From an uncultured Desulfobacterales bacterium (GTDB lineage: Bacteria > Desulfobacterota > Desulfobulbia > Desulfobulbales > Desulfocapsaceae): a stretch of 64,000 nucleotides of DNA. Both the position numbers and the translations under genes were made by a program. The DNA is taken from the NCBI GenBank assembly GCA_937915545.1, contig CALGIJ010000006.1, forward strand, positions 62,001-126,000, read 5' to 3'. This document shows positions 34,729 through 43,772 of the stretch, in pieces. The number at the start of each line of letters is the position of its first letter. Position 1 is the stretch's first letter. Below the pieces are notes generated by a model, which worked only from the letters and a program-made list of their open reading frames with translations, was not told the DNA's origin and ran no database searches.

Positions 34729-36012
34729 CTATTTTTTGAGATATCGCCGTCCGGCGACCATATAGGCGAGAACGGTGAAGAGGATCAGCGAGCCGAACAT
34801 CTCGACGTTCCTCGTCTTGAGGATATAGGAGATGATCAGCACCATCGCCGCGCAGGTGACGAAGAAGAGCGGCTTGGGGATCTCCCTGAGGATGACCCGG
34901 CCAAAATGCGCGAAGCGTACCGTGCTGACCATCAGCCCCACCGAGAGAAGGGCCACCAGCCACAGATACTGGGGGGGCACCACCAGGGCGGCGCCCAGCA
35001 CTACCAAAGCGCCCGCCGGGCTGGGCAGGCCATTGAAGATGCCGTAGGGGAGGTCGGTGCGCTTCTTGTCGACCTTTACGAAGCGGATCAGCCGGTAGGC
35101 GACACCGGCGATATAGATGAGGCCGAAGATCCACGCCCAGGAACCGCCCTTGAGGGTAACCACATAGGCCGGAGAGAGGCCGAAGCTGACGAAATCGGCG
35201 ACATCGTCGAGGTAGGGCCCGTACTTGGTGCCGCCATGCTTCTCGGCCATGCGCCCGTCGAAGAGGTCGAAGAGCTGGCCGACGATAATGGCGAAGATCG
35301 CCCAGGCGAAGCGTTGGTTGTAGGTCAGCACCAGGCTGGCCACGCCGCAGATGAAGTTGAGCGTCGACAGGCTGTCGGCATAGAGACGGTTGGGGATGAA
35401 CTTGCACACCACCGAAGCGGCGGCGAGGACGAGGCAGGCGACAAGCACCTCGTCGCCCATATCGATGACCCCGGACTGGCCATGGAGCAGGGCGCAGTAA
35501 ATCACCAGGGCGAAGCAGATGATCGCCTTGATCTTGCCGAAGTTGTTGGCCGCCCCGGAGATCTTCAGCATGGAGAGGATATGCCGGGCGAAAAACTGCC
35601 CCACCACCTCCACCGCCACCAGGGCCCACACCAGTTCCACCGACATGATGCCGAGATAGGCGAAGGCGATGAGCGGCGGCAGATAGGTGAGCTTGTCGCA
35701 CAGGGGGTCGAGCCACTCACCCAGCTTGGTGGCCATGTTGCAGCTTCTGGCGACGATGCCGTCGACACCGTCGAGGATGGCGGCGAAGGTGAAGATATAG
35801 ATGGCCACGGATTGCCAGCCGACGGCGAAGTAGAGCACGAAGCCCACCAGGGCCATGGCCGTGCGCCAGTAGCAGATCGAGTTGGGGTGCAGCAGCCACT
35901 GGTGGTCGGCGATGAACTGGCGAAAGGCAGGGCGGCGCAGCATCACCGAAAACCACAGGTAAAATCCGGTGCCTATGGCCGCCGCCGCGGCGATGGTCAA
36001 CAATCGTTCCAT
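34729..36012 (-). CDS. Tandem CDP-alcohol phosphatidyltransferase (two catalytic motifs)
   Basis: This 427-residue membrane protein contains two CDP-alcohol phosphatidyltransferase units in one chain. The first, near residues 80-110, has the full DG-x2-AR-x8-G-x3-D-x3-D pattern (DGIVAR ... GEWLDPLCD). The second, near 255-285, reads DGRMAE ... GPYLDDVADFVSFG, PssA-like, but with the Arg replaced by Glu and one residue fewer before the Gly. Each unit is surrounded by several membrane helices. Single-domain family members are about 180-250 residues, so this is a fusion or duplication. It should make a phospholipid from a CDP-diacylglycerol and an alcohol; which alcohol is unclear, and the second site may be altered or inactive. 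It is convergent with trkH. Confidence 0.83.
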   Translation of the reverse strand: MERLLTIAAAAAIGTGFYLWFSVMLRRPAFRQFIADHQWLLHPNSICYWRTAMALVGFVLYFAVGWQSVAIYIFTFAAILDGVDGIVARSCNMATKLGEWLDPLCDKLTYLPPLIAFAYLGIMSVELVWALVAVEVVGQFFARHILSMLKISGAANNFGKIKAIICFALVIYCALLHGQSGVIDMGDEVLVACLVLAAASVVCKFIPNRLYADSLSTLNFICGVASLVLTYNQRFAWAIFAIIVGQLFDLFDGRMAEKHGGTKYGPYLDDVADFVSFGLSPAYVVTLKGGSWAWIFGLIYIAGVAYRLIRFVKVDKKRTDLPYGIFNGLPSPAGALVVLGAALVVPPQYLWLVALLSVGLMVSTVRFAHFGRVILREIPKPLFFVTCAAMVLIISYILKTRNVEMFGSLILFTVLAYMVAGRRYLKK

Positions 36013-36237
36013 AATTGTCCGTGCGCAAGAAGGTTGAGAAGTCCCCCAATGTCGCGCCTATTTACCATTTCGCCGCCATACATGCACCAAACTTCGCAGT
36101 CGGCGATACTGTGGCAGGGGATGATGGTGCACCCGGAACCGGCCCCACCCGGCGCGCGGCGGCTGCCGCCCCGGTGACCGCCCTGCCGTCAGCACTGCCG
36201 GAGAAGATCGCCTCAGGCATGGCGAAAACCGCTGCCG

Positions 36238-36261
36238 GCCCCGCCATGATCATGGCGGGGC
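36238..36261 (-). terminator. Long palindromic hairpin downstream of the tolC-like gene
   Basis: A perfect inverted repeat with 12-base arms meets at TGATCA, 28 bases past the stop codon on the minus strand. A short TTTT occurs about 10 bases after it on that strand. It lies between two minus-strand genes and probably ends marR-tolC transcription. Confidence 0.5.
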
Positions 36262-36288
36262 GAGTCTCGTAGAGGCGAGGCAGTCCTT

Positions 36289-37536
36289 TCAGAACCCACC
36301 CACCATGCGCAGCAGGCGGAAATGGTTGGCGAACATGGTGCGCACCACCGCCACGGAATTATAGCGGGCCCGCGACAGGCTGGTGATGGCGTCGAGCAGA
36401 TCCGACTCACGCTGCAGCCCTTCCTGGTATTTCAGCTCGGTGATGCGCAGGTTTTCCTCGGCCTGCTCGATGGAGCGCTTGGCCACGGGGATGTTGTCGA
36501 GGCTGACTTTCAAATCGATGAGGAGGTTGTCGAGGTCATTGGTCAGGTTCTCCTTGAGCTCCTTGAGCTCCTCCTGCTGAGCCCGCAGCTGATACCTGGT
36601 CTTTGCCAGGGTCGCCTCGGTTGCCCCGCCCTGGTAGAGGTTGAGCGTCATGACCATCTGCGCGCGCCACTCCTCGTCACTCTCCGAGGCGTCGGCAAGC
36701 AGGGTGTCGTCACCGCGGCGATAGCTGCCAATGGCGTCGAGGCGCGGGTAATAGCCGCTGCGCGCCGCCTCGATCTGCGCCGTGGTGGCGGCGATAGCCG
36801 CCTCCAGCGCCTTGATCTCGCTGCGCTCGGCGAGCATCTTGGCGGCACAGGCCTCGCGGTCGGCAAGCGGCGCCTCTTTGTCGAAGTCGGCGAAATCGAG
36901 ACTGGCGTAGTCCACCGCGGTTCCCACCTGCCGGGCCAGGTCGTTGATGCTCTTTTTCAAGGCGGCATCGGCGGACTTGGCGGTAATATCAGCGTTATCG
37001 TAGTCGACGCGGAACTTGAGCAGCTCGTTCTTGCCGATCAAGCCGACCTGGTAGCGGCTTTCGCCATCGCGATAGACCTTGGCCAGGGTCTGGTAGGCCG
37101 AGTCGGCCACTTCCTTGGCGGCGCGGCGCTCGAACACCGTCAGATAGGCCAGGGCCACGTTGAGCTGGATATCCTGGCGGAGTCCGCGCAGCTTGTGTTC
37201 CTCGATCTCGCGCAGCATCTCCGCCGAGCGCACCCCGTATTTATCGCGAAAACCGGCGAAGAGGTTCCAGCTCACCCTGGCCAGGGCGATAGAGTTCTCC
37301 CGGGCCTCGAACATCGCATCCTCGTCGAGGAGGTTGGTGGTGTAGGAGAGGTCCGCCGCCGGGTAGAGGGCCGAACGGGTGCGGCGAATCTCCTCCTCAC
37401 TCATCTGCAGGGTGGCCGTATACTGTTCGATCACCGCCCTGCTGCCCAGAGCCGTGGCCTGCAAATCGGCGAGATTGACCGCCTGGACGGTGCTGGCGGT
37501 GAGGAGAAGGGCAACGGTGAGGCTGCACAGTTTCAT
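36289..37536 (-). CDS. TolC-family outer membrane efflux/secretion channel
   Basis: This 415-residue protein has a Sec signal peptide (cleavage about after residue 19, TVQA) and two repeats of long amphipathic helices separated by short strands, the TolC/OEP layout. Examples are NSIALARVSWNLFAG in the first half and QMVMTLNLYQGGATEATLAKTRYQLRAQQEELKEL in the second. It overlaps marR by four bases, and its Shine-Dalgarno (AAGGAG) lies inside the marR end. No inner-membrane pump or membrane-fusion gene is next to it. It could serve a distant drug pump or the type I export of the RTX adhesin at 12.8-20.2 kb (a LapE role); neither is shown. Confidence 0.88.
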   Translation of the reverse strand: MKLCSLTVALLLTASTVQAVNLADLQATALGSRAVIEQYTATLQMSEEEIRRTRSALYPAADLSYTTNLLDEDAMFEARENSIALARVSWNLFAGFRDKYGVRSAEMLREIEEHKLRGLRQDIQLNVALAYLTVFERRAAKEVADSAYQTLAKVYRDGESRYQVGLIGKNELLKFRVDYDNADITAKSADAALKKSINDLARQVGTAVDYASLDFADFDKEAPLADREACAAKMLAERSEIKALEAAIAATTAQIEAARSGYYPRLDAIGSYRRGDDTLLADASESDEEWRAQMVMTLNLYQGGATEATLAKTRYQLRAQQEELKELKENLTNDLDNLLIDLKVSLDNIPVAKRSIEQAEENLRITELKYQEGLQRESDLLDAITSLSRARYNSVAVVRTMFANHFRLLRMVGGF

Positions 37537-38024
37537 CGAGTGTACTCCTTTATGGGGGAATGCTGAGTGTGGTGAGGTTGTGATCCGCCTGCGGCGGACA
37601 TCCTTTCGATATTGGCGGTGATTTTCTCCAGCACCATGGCGGCGGTGTCGCGGTGCGCCTCGCCAATGCCATCCATCAAGTGGTGACGCAGGCCCTGAAA
37701 AAGACTGATGACCTCGTCGCAGAGGCGCGCTCCCTCGGCGGTGAGGAAGACCAGGCTCGAGCGACGGTCCTCGGGGTTGGGGCGACGGACGACACGCCCC
37801 TTGCGCTCCAGCCGATCGAGGATCCTGGTGATGTTGGCCGGGCTCTTGGCGGCCGCCGCGCCGAGCACGCTCTGCGGTCGGCCCTGGTCGACGGCCAGCT
37901 GCGTGAGCAGATGAAGTTGTTCGACGGTGAGATCGAAGCCCTTGAGGCGCTGATCGGCGATGGTGCGTATCAACTGGCCGGTGACGGCGATCTGGCGGAG
38001 GAACAGCTCGTCGCTCCGGGTCAT
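37533..38024 (-). CDS. MarR-family transcriptional regulator
   Basis: This 163-residue protein has the MarR winged helix-turn-helix: helix pair about 45-80 (TVEQLHLLTQLAVDQGRPQSVLGAAAAKSPANITRILDRL) and the wing with EDRRSSLVFLTAEG (about 95-110), including the conserved D-x-R. GGAGGAAAA precedes the ATG. The downstream tolC gene overlaps its stop, so it most likely represses its own operon in response to a small molecule. An imperfect dyad lies just upstream of the gene. The ligand is unknown. Confidence 0.92.
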   Translation of the reverse strand: MTRSDELFLRQIAVTGQLIRTIADQRLKGFDLTVEQLHLLTQLAVDQGRPQSVLGAAAAKSPANITRILDRLERKGRVVRRPNPEDRRSSLVFLTAEGARLCDEVISLFQGLRHHLMDGIGEAHRDTAAMVLEKITANIERMSAAGGSQPHHTQHSPIKEYTR

Positions 38025-38041
38025 TGTTTTCCTCCTTAATA

Positions 38042-38055
38042 GTTAACGAGTCAAC
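38042..38055 (-). promoter_or_regulatory. Candidate MarR autoregulatory operator
   Basis: GTTAACGAGTCAAC is a 14-base imperfect dyad with five of seven pairs, placed 18 bases upstream of the marR ATG in an AT-richer gap. Position and symmetry suit autoregulation, but no consensus promoter was identified around it. Confidence 0.35.
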
Positions 38056-38118
38056 AATCTAGACCCTCACCGACCTCTTGTCAAGATGCACCTGACACCC
38101 ACGAGGTCCCCGCCGCGG

Positions 38119-38589
38119 TTAGGGCAGCCGCCCGGCGATCCGCGCCCTTGCCATCAGGACCCGGTTACGTTCGGCGAGGTCTTCCTGGCCACGGCCGATC
38201 AAGGTCTCGGCCTTGCGCGCCACCTGGACCGCCTCGGCGTAGCGACGCTGGTTGAACTTGGCCCGGGCCAGGGTGTGCCAGTAAAGGCCATTGCGCGGCT
38301 CGATGCGCAGAGCGCGCTCGAGGAGGATCTCCGCCTCGGCGGCCCGCCCGTGATCGAGGGCCTTTTCCGCCTCGGCATGAATGCCCGCCGCCGGGCCGGG
38401 AACGGGAGCCTTCTCCGGACTTTCCACCTGCCTGCGGGACGGTTCCGAGGCGGGGGGCGCCGTCTGGGCGGGCTTCTTCGACGAGCTGGCGCAACCGGCC
38501 AGGGAGATGACGAGCAGCATCAGGAGCAGGCGGCGCAAGGCTTGCGGCGCCGGGACTGAGGTGCGGAGGGCGGAAACGAAAAAGGTCAT
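38119..38589 (-). CDS. TPR lipoprotein coupled to PBP1b (LpoP-like candidate)
   Basis: This 156-residue protein has a lipoprotein signal peptide with lipobox LAGC (hydrophobic core RRLLLMLLVISLAGC). A serine/proline-rich linker follows, then two to three TPR-like helix pairs (AEKALDHGRAAEAEILLERALRIEP and YWHTLARAKFNQRRYAEAV). The ATG at 38589 is chosen because it overlaps the PBP1b stop as ATGA; an in-frame ATG at 38598 is also possible. In Pseudomonas a TPR lipoprotein, LpoP, is encoded beside PBP1b and activates it from the outer membrane. Coupling and domain layout suggest the same role here, but sequence similarity to LpoP was not tested. Confidence 0.78.
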   Translation of the reverse strand: MTFFVSALRTSVPAPQALRRLLLMLLVISLAGCASSSKKPAQTAPPASEPSRRQVESPEKAPVPGPAAGIHAEAEKALDHGRAAEAEILLERALRIEPRNGLYWHTLARAKFNQRRYAEAVQVARKAETLIGRGQEDLAERNRVLMARARIAGRLP

Positions 38590-40889
38590 GGTCGCCATGG
38601 GAGCCAGCCGCCGAGGGTGTCAAGAAACGTCTTGTTCTCCCCCTGCACCGCGCCGGCGGCTGGTCGTTCGGCGAGGGACGAGGCAAGCACCGGCAGGCGC
38701 AGGGGGCCGTCTGCCGGGGGAAGGGTGTCATAACCGGCGCTATCGACCTCGACCCAGGCGACTGCCTGCGGCGGCAGCGGCGAAAGCGGCGAGGTGGGGA
38801 TATCCTCCATGATCGCCCGCCACACACGCAGGGCGCCACTCGCCCCGGAGAGGCCGGTGGGCTTGTTATCGTCGCGGCCGACCCAGACCACCGCCAGGTG
38901 GTCGCCGGTGAAGCCGGCGAACCAGCTGTCGCGCATCTCGTTGGTGGTCCCGGTCTTGCCGGCGACATGCAGCCGCCCCAGGGGGGAGGAGAGCAGTGAC
39001 GCGGCAGTGCCCTCGCTGACCGCCCGCTGCAGGGCATGGGTGAGCAGGTAGGCCGGCTCGGGGGTGACGCGCTGCGTCACCGCCAGGCCATAGCGGGTGA
39101 GCAGCCTGCCGTCTCCGGCCATGACGCTGTCGATGGCGCGCAGGCCGGTAAAGAAGCCGCCGGCGGCGATGGTCTGGTAGATCTGGCAGACCTCGAGTGG
39201 CGTCATCTCCACCGCCCCGAGCAGAAGCGAGGGATACGGCTCGATGGCCTCCTGATGGCCGAGAGCGACGAGGGTCTCGACCACCCGCGGCAGGCCCACC
39301 TCGAGGCCGAGGCGCACCGTCGCCAGGTTATAGGAGCGGGCCAAGGCAAGATAGAGAGGCACCCGGCCATGCTGGCGCCGGTCGTAGTTTTGCGGCTGCC
39401 ATGTAAGGCCATTTTCCCCGGGCAGCTCGACCGGGCTGTCCTCGAGGGCGTCGGCCAGGCTGCGGCCCTCCTGGAGGGCGGCGAGATACACCGCCGGCTT
39501 GACCAGCGAGCCGATCTGCCTTCGCGCCTGCAGCACCCGGTTGAAGCCGGGCAGCAGCGGGTCGCGGCCACCGACCAGGGCGAGCACCTCGCCGGTCTCG
39601 CGCCTGGTCAGCACCACCGCCCCTTCGAGGAGGCCATCACCGCGGTTTTTGCCAAGAAGCAGCAGCTGTTCGCCGAGATTGCCCTCCACCCCCCGCTGCA
39701 GACGCGGGTCGAGGGTGGTGAGGATGCGCAGACCGCCGCTCTTGAGATCGTTCTCCTGGTATTCGCCGGCCAGCTGGCGACGCACCAGCTGCAGAAAGGC
39801 CGGGTAGCGGTTGAAGCCGTTGCGGTGCACCTCCGACTCGAGCAGCGGCCTGGCCAGGGCCGCCCGATACCCCGCCTCGTCGAGGAGGCCGCGCTGGCGC
39901 ATCGTTGCCAGCACCAGGTCGCGGCGCTGGCGGCTGGCTTCGGGGTGGCGACGCGGGTCGTAGAGGCTCGCCCCCTTGACCAGGCCGACGAGCAGCGCCA
40001 CCTGTTCCGGGCGCAGGTCGGCCAGCTCGGTGCGGAAATAGAACTGACTGGCCAGGGCGAAGCCGTGCACGGCGCGGTTGTCGTCCTGGCCGAGGAAGAC
40101 CTCGTTGACATAGGTGGCGAGGATCTCCTCCTTGCCGACATGGCGCTCGAGGAGCAGGGCCATGACCGCCTCGCGCACCTTGCGGCCGATGGTCCGCTCG
40201 CTGCTCAGGAAGAGATTCTTGACCAGCTGCTGGGTGAGGGTCGAGCCCCCCTGCACGGTGCGGCCGGCACGGAGGTTGGCGATGAGGGCGCGCAGCAGAG
40301 AGAGCGGCGCCACGCCATGATGGGCATAGAACTGGCGGTCCTCCACCGCTAGCAAGGTGTCGATGAGCAGCGGGGGGATGTCGGCACGAGGCACGACGAT
40401 ACGGTCCTCGTGGACCAGGGGGTGAAAGCTGCCGATACGTGCCGGGTCGAGGCGCGCCAGCGACAGCGGCTTGCCATCCTCGTCCTCTACAGCGGCAACC
40501 CGGTCGCCGCGAAAGCTGACCGCCATCGCCCGCCCCGGCTCGACCCCGCCGGGGTAGTGGAAATCACGGCTCACCAGGCGGATAGTGCTGCCGCTGACCT
40601 TGTAGCTGCCAGCCCCCTCGGCGGTGGCGCCGCGGCGGTAACCGGCCAGGTGCAGTTCCTCCTCGAAATCCCGCTGGCTGAGAGACAGCCCGGCATAGAG
40701 TTCCAGCGGCCGGGCATAGACGAGCGTCGGCAACGCCCAGCGCTGGCCGTCGAAGCGCTCGCGAATCTCGGCGCCAAGGTGACGGGCGGCCAGCCAGCAG
40801 GCGGCGGCGAGGATGAGGAGAACGGCCAAGGCTACCGTGCCGGCACGCACCGGCACGGCTCTTCCGCCCGCCCTGCGTTTCACCGCCAC
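38586..40889 (-). CDS. mrcB: Bifunctional penicillin-binding protein 1b
   Basis: This 767-residue class A PBP polymerises and cross-links peptidoglycan at the inner membrane. A single N-terminal membrane helix (about 18-36) leads into a UB2H-like region (about 60-145). The glycosyltransferase GT51 domain has catalytic Glu183 in EDRQFYAHHG and GGSTLTQQLVKN (about 214-225). The transpeptidase domain follows with SLVK (Ser about 462), SYN (about 515) and KTGTT (about 640). Length suits the PBP1b group. The start is a GTG at 40889 with AAGAGG upstream. It overlaps a TPR lipoprotein gene by ATGA, a likely partner. Confidence 0.94.
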   Translation of the reverse strand: MAVKRRAGGRAVPVRAGTVALAVLLILAAACWLAARHLGAEIRERFDGQRWALPTLVYARPLELYAGLSLSQRDFEEELHLAGYRRGATAEGAGSYKVSGSTIRLVSRDFHYPGGVEPGRAMAVSFRGDRVAAVEDEDGKPLSLARLDPARIGSFHPLVHEDRIVVPRADIPPLLIDTLLAVEDRQFYAHHGVAPLSLLRALIANLRAGRTVQGGSTLTQQLVKNLFLSSERTIGRKVREAVMALLLERHVGKEEILATYVNEVFLGQDDNRAVHGFALASQFYFRTELADLRPEQVALLVGLVKGASLYDPRRHPEASRQRRDLVLATMRQRGLLDEAGYRAALARPLLESEVHRNGFNRYPAFLQLVRRQLAGEYQENDLKSGGLRILTTLDPRLQRGVEGNLGEQLLLLGKNRGDGLLEGAVVLTRRETGEVLALVGGRDPLLPGFNRVLQARRQIGSLVKPAVYLAALQEGRSLADALEDSPVELPGENGLTWQPQNYDRRQHGRVPLYLALARSYNLATVRLGLEVGLPRVVETLVALGHQEAIEPYPSLLLGAVEMTPLEVCQIYQTIAAGGFFTGLRAIDSVMAGDGRLLTRYGLAVTQRVTPEPAYLLTHALQRAVSEGTAASLLSSPLGRLHVAGKTGTTNEMRDSWFAGFTGDHLAVVWVGRDDNKPTGLSGASGALRVWRAIMEDIPTSPLSPLPPQAVAWVEVDSAGYDTLPPADGPLRLPVLASSLAERPAAGAVQGENKTFLDTLGGWLPWRP

Positions 40890-40910
40890 CGCTCGCCTCT
40901 TGCTGCGATG

Positions 40911-41243
40911 CTATTCCTTTTCGGCATCGAGAATGTCACGGCTCCACGACAGGGCCGCCATGGTCTGTGGAAAACCGATGGTGGAGATAAGCAGCAGCAG
41001 GGTGTGCTGGATCTCCTCCGCGCTCGCCCCGGCCTTGCTGGCGCGGCGGATGTGGGAATGAACCGCACCCTCCGAGCCGGTGGCGGCGGCCGCCGCCAGC
41101 TGTATGAGCTGCCCGGTCTTCTCGTCCAGCGGCCCGGCGCCGCGCACCGCTTTGCCGAGGGACTCCACACCCTCGAAGACCTGGGGATAGCTTTTCTCGA
41201 GAATCTGATAGATCTTGCCTGGCTTGTTCTTTTTTTTCGACAT
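40911..41243 (-). CDS. Carboxymuconolactone decarboxylase-family protein lacking the CxxC pair
   Basis: This 110-residue protein has the small all-helical CMD/AhpD fold, with the typical GASAEEIQHTLLLLISTIGFP helix and a preceding HxxRASKAG. Redox-active AhpD relatives carry C-x2-C before the His, but here the matching segment reads SEGAVHSH, so both cysteines are missing and peroxidase activity is unlikely. A lysine-rich N terminus (SKKKNKPGK) is present. GAGGTG precedes the ATG. It lies between the PBP1b and HerA-like genes on the same strand. Its function is unknown. Confidence 0.8.
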   Translation of the reverse strand: MSKKKNKPGKIYQILEKSYPQVFEGVESLGKAVRGAGPLDEKTGQLIQLAAAAATGSEGAVHSHIRRASKAGASAEEIQHTLLLLISTIGFPQTMAALSWSRDILDAEKE

Positions 41244-41354
41244 GATGCACCTCGTGTCAGTGGATGATGTACACTCCCGTCCCGGCCAAAACGGCCGGGT
41301 GCTTAGCTTAACTTGTTTTTTGTGCCCTGGCGATGCCCGCCGGTGCCGTGGTGG

Positions 41355-43772
41355 TCAACCGACCATCTCCCATAGCACTGCCAGGCGCAGGTTGAAGATA
41401 TCGCTGCGCCGCGGCGAGAGGGTGACGGTCTCGACCTCGCACAGCGCGGGATCATAGGCCTTGGCGAGTTCGGCCGCCTTCACTTCCAGTTCCCTGGCCA
41501 GGCCGTCCAAGGCGCCACGCAGCAATTCGATCTCTTCCTCGACGCGTTTGACGTCGCTCTTCTCCTTGACCACCCGACCAACGCTGCGCACCCCGGTGGC
41601 CGCCCGGCCGAGGGTGGCGGCGGAGAAGGTCTTGCGCCCGAGAAAGGCCCCGACCACCGCCGCACCGATGGAGATGAGCGAGTCGGTGGTCTTGGCCTGA
41701 ACATCCACCGCCTCCTTGTCGAGGCGGGCCATGAGGCGCTGCAGCTTCTGCTCCAGCGCCTGCTGCTGCTGCGCGTATTTGCCGCGCAGCTTCTCCATCG
41801 CCTCGTCCTTCTGACGCCGCAGATGGTCGGCGAAGCGCACGCGGAAGTCGGCCGGCGATTCCCCCGGCCGCGACTCGAAGGCCAGGCCCCTGATGCGCAT
41901 CAGCTGAAGACGCTGCTGGCGGTAGAGGAAATCGCCAAAGGCCTTGAGCGGCTCGCGGACATCTTTGAGGGCCGCCACCACTCCTGGCAGAGGGAAATAG
42001 CCGCAGCCGGTGGGCGCCTGGGTCAGACAGGTGTCGAGCCCGCCGTCCATGGCCTCGGCCTCGGCCCAGTCGAGGCGGGTCAGCTGTTCCTCGAGATAGA
42101 GGCGCAGGCAGACGTCAACGGTCTGGTCGATGTTGCGCGGGCCATTGTAAAAACGCACCGAGCCGCAGGCCACCAGCCACGGTTGCAGCAGGGGTCGCTC
42201 GCTGACCACGTTCTGCAGGCGGTAGCGTTGCTCGATGGTTGGCGAGAGCGGCGGCGGCATGGTGCTGGCGCCACCGGCGGCGGCAACTGGTGCGCCGGCG
42301 CTGGCCGGCGGCTGGGGTGACGGCGCCGCCAGGGCGGTGGCAACCTGCCCGCTCCCCAGTCCGCTCCGGGGTGAGGCCAGCTTTTTGATATCGTCGAGGG
42401 AGATCGGCCCTTTGAGAAAGGACATCGCCCAGCGGGTCTCGAAGAGCAGCGGCCGTTCGAGGTGGGCGGAGTGGAGGATGAACTGTCGCCCCTTGAGGCC
42501 GCTGAGCAGGCGGCGCACCTCCTGCTCGTCGCTGGTCGCGCCCCCGGCGCCGGCGATGCCGCTGACCACGCGGTCCTGATCGCCCCGGGTCTGCAGGCGG
42601 CCGACGAACCAGGTGCCGATATTGGACAAGCCCTTGTAGTCGAGGTCCACTGGGTTCTGGGTGGCGAGCACCACCCCCAGGCCATAGGCGCGGGCCTGCT
42701 TGAGCAGCAGCAGCATCGGCTTCTTCGACGGCGGCTCGGCGGTGGGCGGGAAGTAACCGAAGATCTCGTCCATATAGAGCAGGGCCTTGAGCGAGCCGCT
42801 GCCCTCCTGCCGGCGCAGCCAGCCGATGACGCGGTTGAGCAGCATGGTGACGAAGAACATGCGCTCGCCCTCGCCGAGGTGGGCCAGGGAGAAGATGGCA
42901 GTACGCGGCCGGCCGTCCTCGCCGTAGAGCAGCCGCTGGATGTCGAGGGGCTCCCCTTGGGTCCAGGCGGCAAACGTCGGCCCGGCGAGGAGGGTGTTGA
43001 AGCTCATCGCCAACCCCATGCGCTGCGCCTGGGGGTAGAAGGTCTCCAGGGGGAAGACGCCGATCTTGGCAAAGGGCGGGCTGACGATGGCGCCGATCAG
43101 CCCCTCGAGGCTGAGGTCCTCGCCAAGGCGCCAAGAGTGGAGGAAGAGCGAGCTGAGCAGGAGATGTTCGCGACTCTGCAAGGGGTCCCCGGAGATGTTC
43201 ACCAGGGCGAGCAGGCTGGTGACGGTGGTGCTGACCATGCCGTTGATGGTGTCGATATCGGCCACCGCCTCCGGCGCCGGGGCGGCGAAGCTGCCCAGCA
43301 CCGAGACCGGAGCGACGGAGGCGCCGGGGGTATAGATGGCCACTTCCATGCGATCACGCAGGGCGGCGATGCGCTCCGGCTCCTGGTCCCAGGAAGCCAG
43401 GCCGTTGCGCCACTGCTTTGCGGTATCGCTGGCCAGCTGCTGCAGGCTGACGCCTTTCTTCTCGGCCTCCGCCGGGTCGAGCCAGGGCTGGAAGTCGCCG
43501 GGGGAAAGCTCGGGAAAGGTCAGTAGGAGGTTGGCCATATCGCCTTTGGGATCGATAACCAGGGACGGTACCTTGTCCATGATGGCCTCTTCGATCAGCC
43601 CGATGCCGAGTCCGGTCTTGCCGCTCCCGGTCATGCCAATGATCATGCCATGGGTGGTGAGATCCTTGTTCTTGAAGAGCAGCGGGGCGGCGCCGGTTTT
43701 TCCGGTGGCCGCATCAAGCTCGCGCCCCAGGTAGAAGAGGCCCAGCTTCTCATAGGGATATTGCGTCTCCAT
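41355..43772 (-). CDS. HerA-like/DUF853-type ATP-binding protein
   Basis: This 805-residue protein has a HerA/FtsK-like RecA ATPase core. Walker A is GMTGSGKTG (about 46-54), a DPKGD strand follows at about 75, Walker B is LLYMDEIFGYFP, and VLATQNPVDLDYK and RLQTRGDQDRV (sensor and arginine region) come later. The C-terminal part after about 500 has a Pro/Ala linker, a second folded region and a long coiled coil (about 660-790) rich in Lys, Glu and Gln. DUF853 proteins of this size are widespread and their role is poorly known; nucleic-acid translocation is likely by family. No NurA or Sir2 partner is adjacent, so I do not call it a defence or repair module. Confidence 0.8.
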   Translation of the reverse strand: METQYPYEKLGLFYLGRELDAATGKTGAAPLLFKNKDLTTHGMIIGMTGSGKTGLGIGLIEEAIMDKVPSLVIDPKGDMANLLLTFPELSPGDFQPWLDPAEAEKKGVSLQQLASDTAKQWRNGLASWDQEPERIAALRDRMEVAIYTPGASVAPVSVLGSFAAPAPEAVADIDTINGMVSTTVTSLLALVNISGDPLQSREHLLLSSLFLHSWRLGEDLSLEGLIGAIVSPPFAKIGVFPLETFYPQAQRMGLAMSFNTLLAGPTFAAWTQGEPLDIQRLLYGEDGRPRTAIFSLAHLGEGERMFFVTMLLNRVIGWLRRQEGSGSLKALLYMDEIFGYFPPTAEPPSKKPMLLLLKQARAYGLGVVLATQNPVDLDYKGLSNIGTWFVGRLQTRGDQDRVVSGIAGAGGATSDEQEVRRLLSGLKGRQFILHSAHLERPLLFETRWAMSFLKGPISLDDIKKLASPRSGLGSGQVATALAAPSPQPPASAGAPVAAAGGASTMPPPLSPTIEQRYRLQNVVSERPLLQPWLVACGSVRFYNGPRNIDQTVDVCLRLYLEEQLTRLDWAEAEAMDGGLDTCLTQAPTGCGYFPLPGVVAALKDVREPLKAFGDFLYRQQRLQLMRIRGLAFESRPGESPADFRVRFADHLRRQKDEAMEKLRGKYAQQQQALEQKLQRLMARLDKEAVDVQAKTTDSLISIGAAVVGAFLGRKTFSAATLGRAATGVRSVGRVVKEKSDVKRVEEEIELLRGALDGLARELEVKAAELAKAYDPALCEVETVTLSPRRSDIFNLRLAVLWEMVG

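Noticed and set aside
41355..43772. HerA-like ATPase as part of a defence or DNA-end-resection system
   Set aside because: No NurA, Sir2 or nuclease gene beside it, and the long coiled-coil DUF853-type layout is widespread in ordinary chromosomes.
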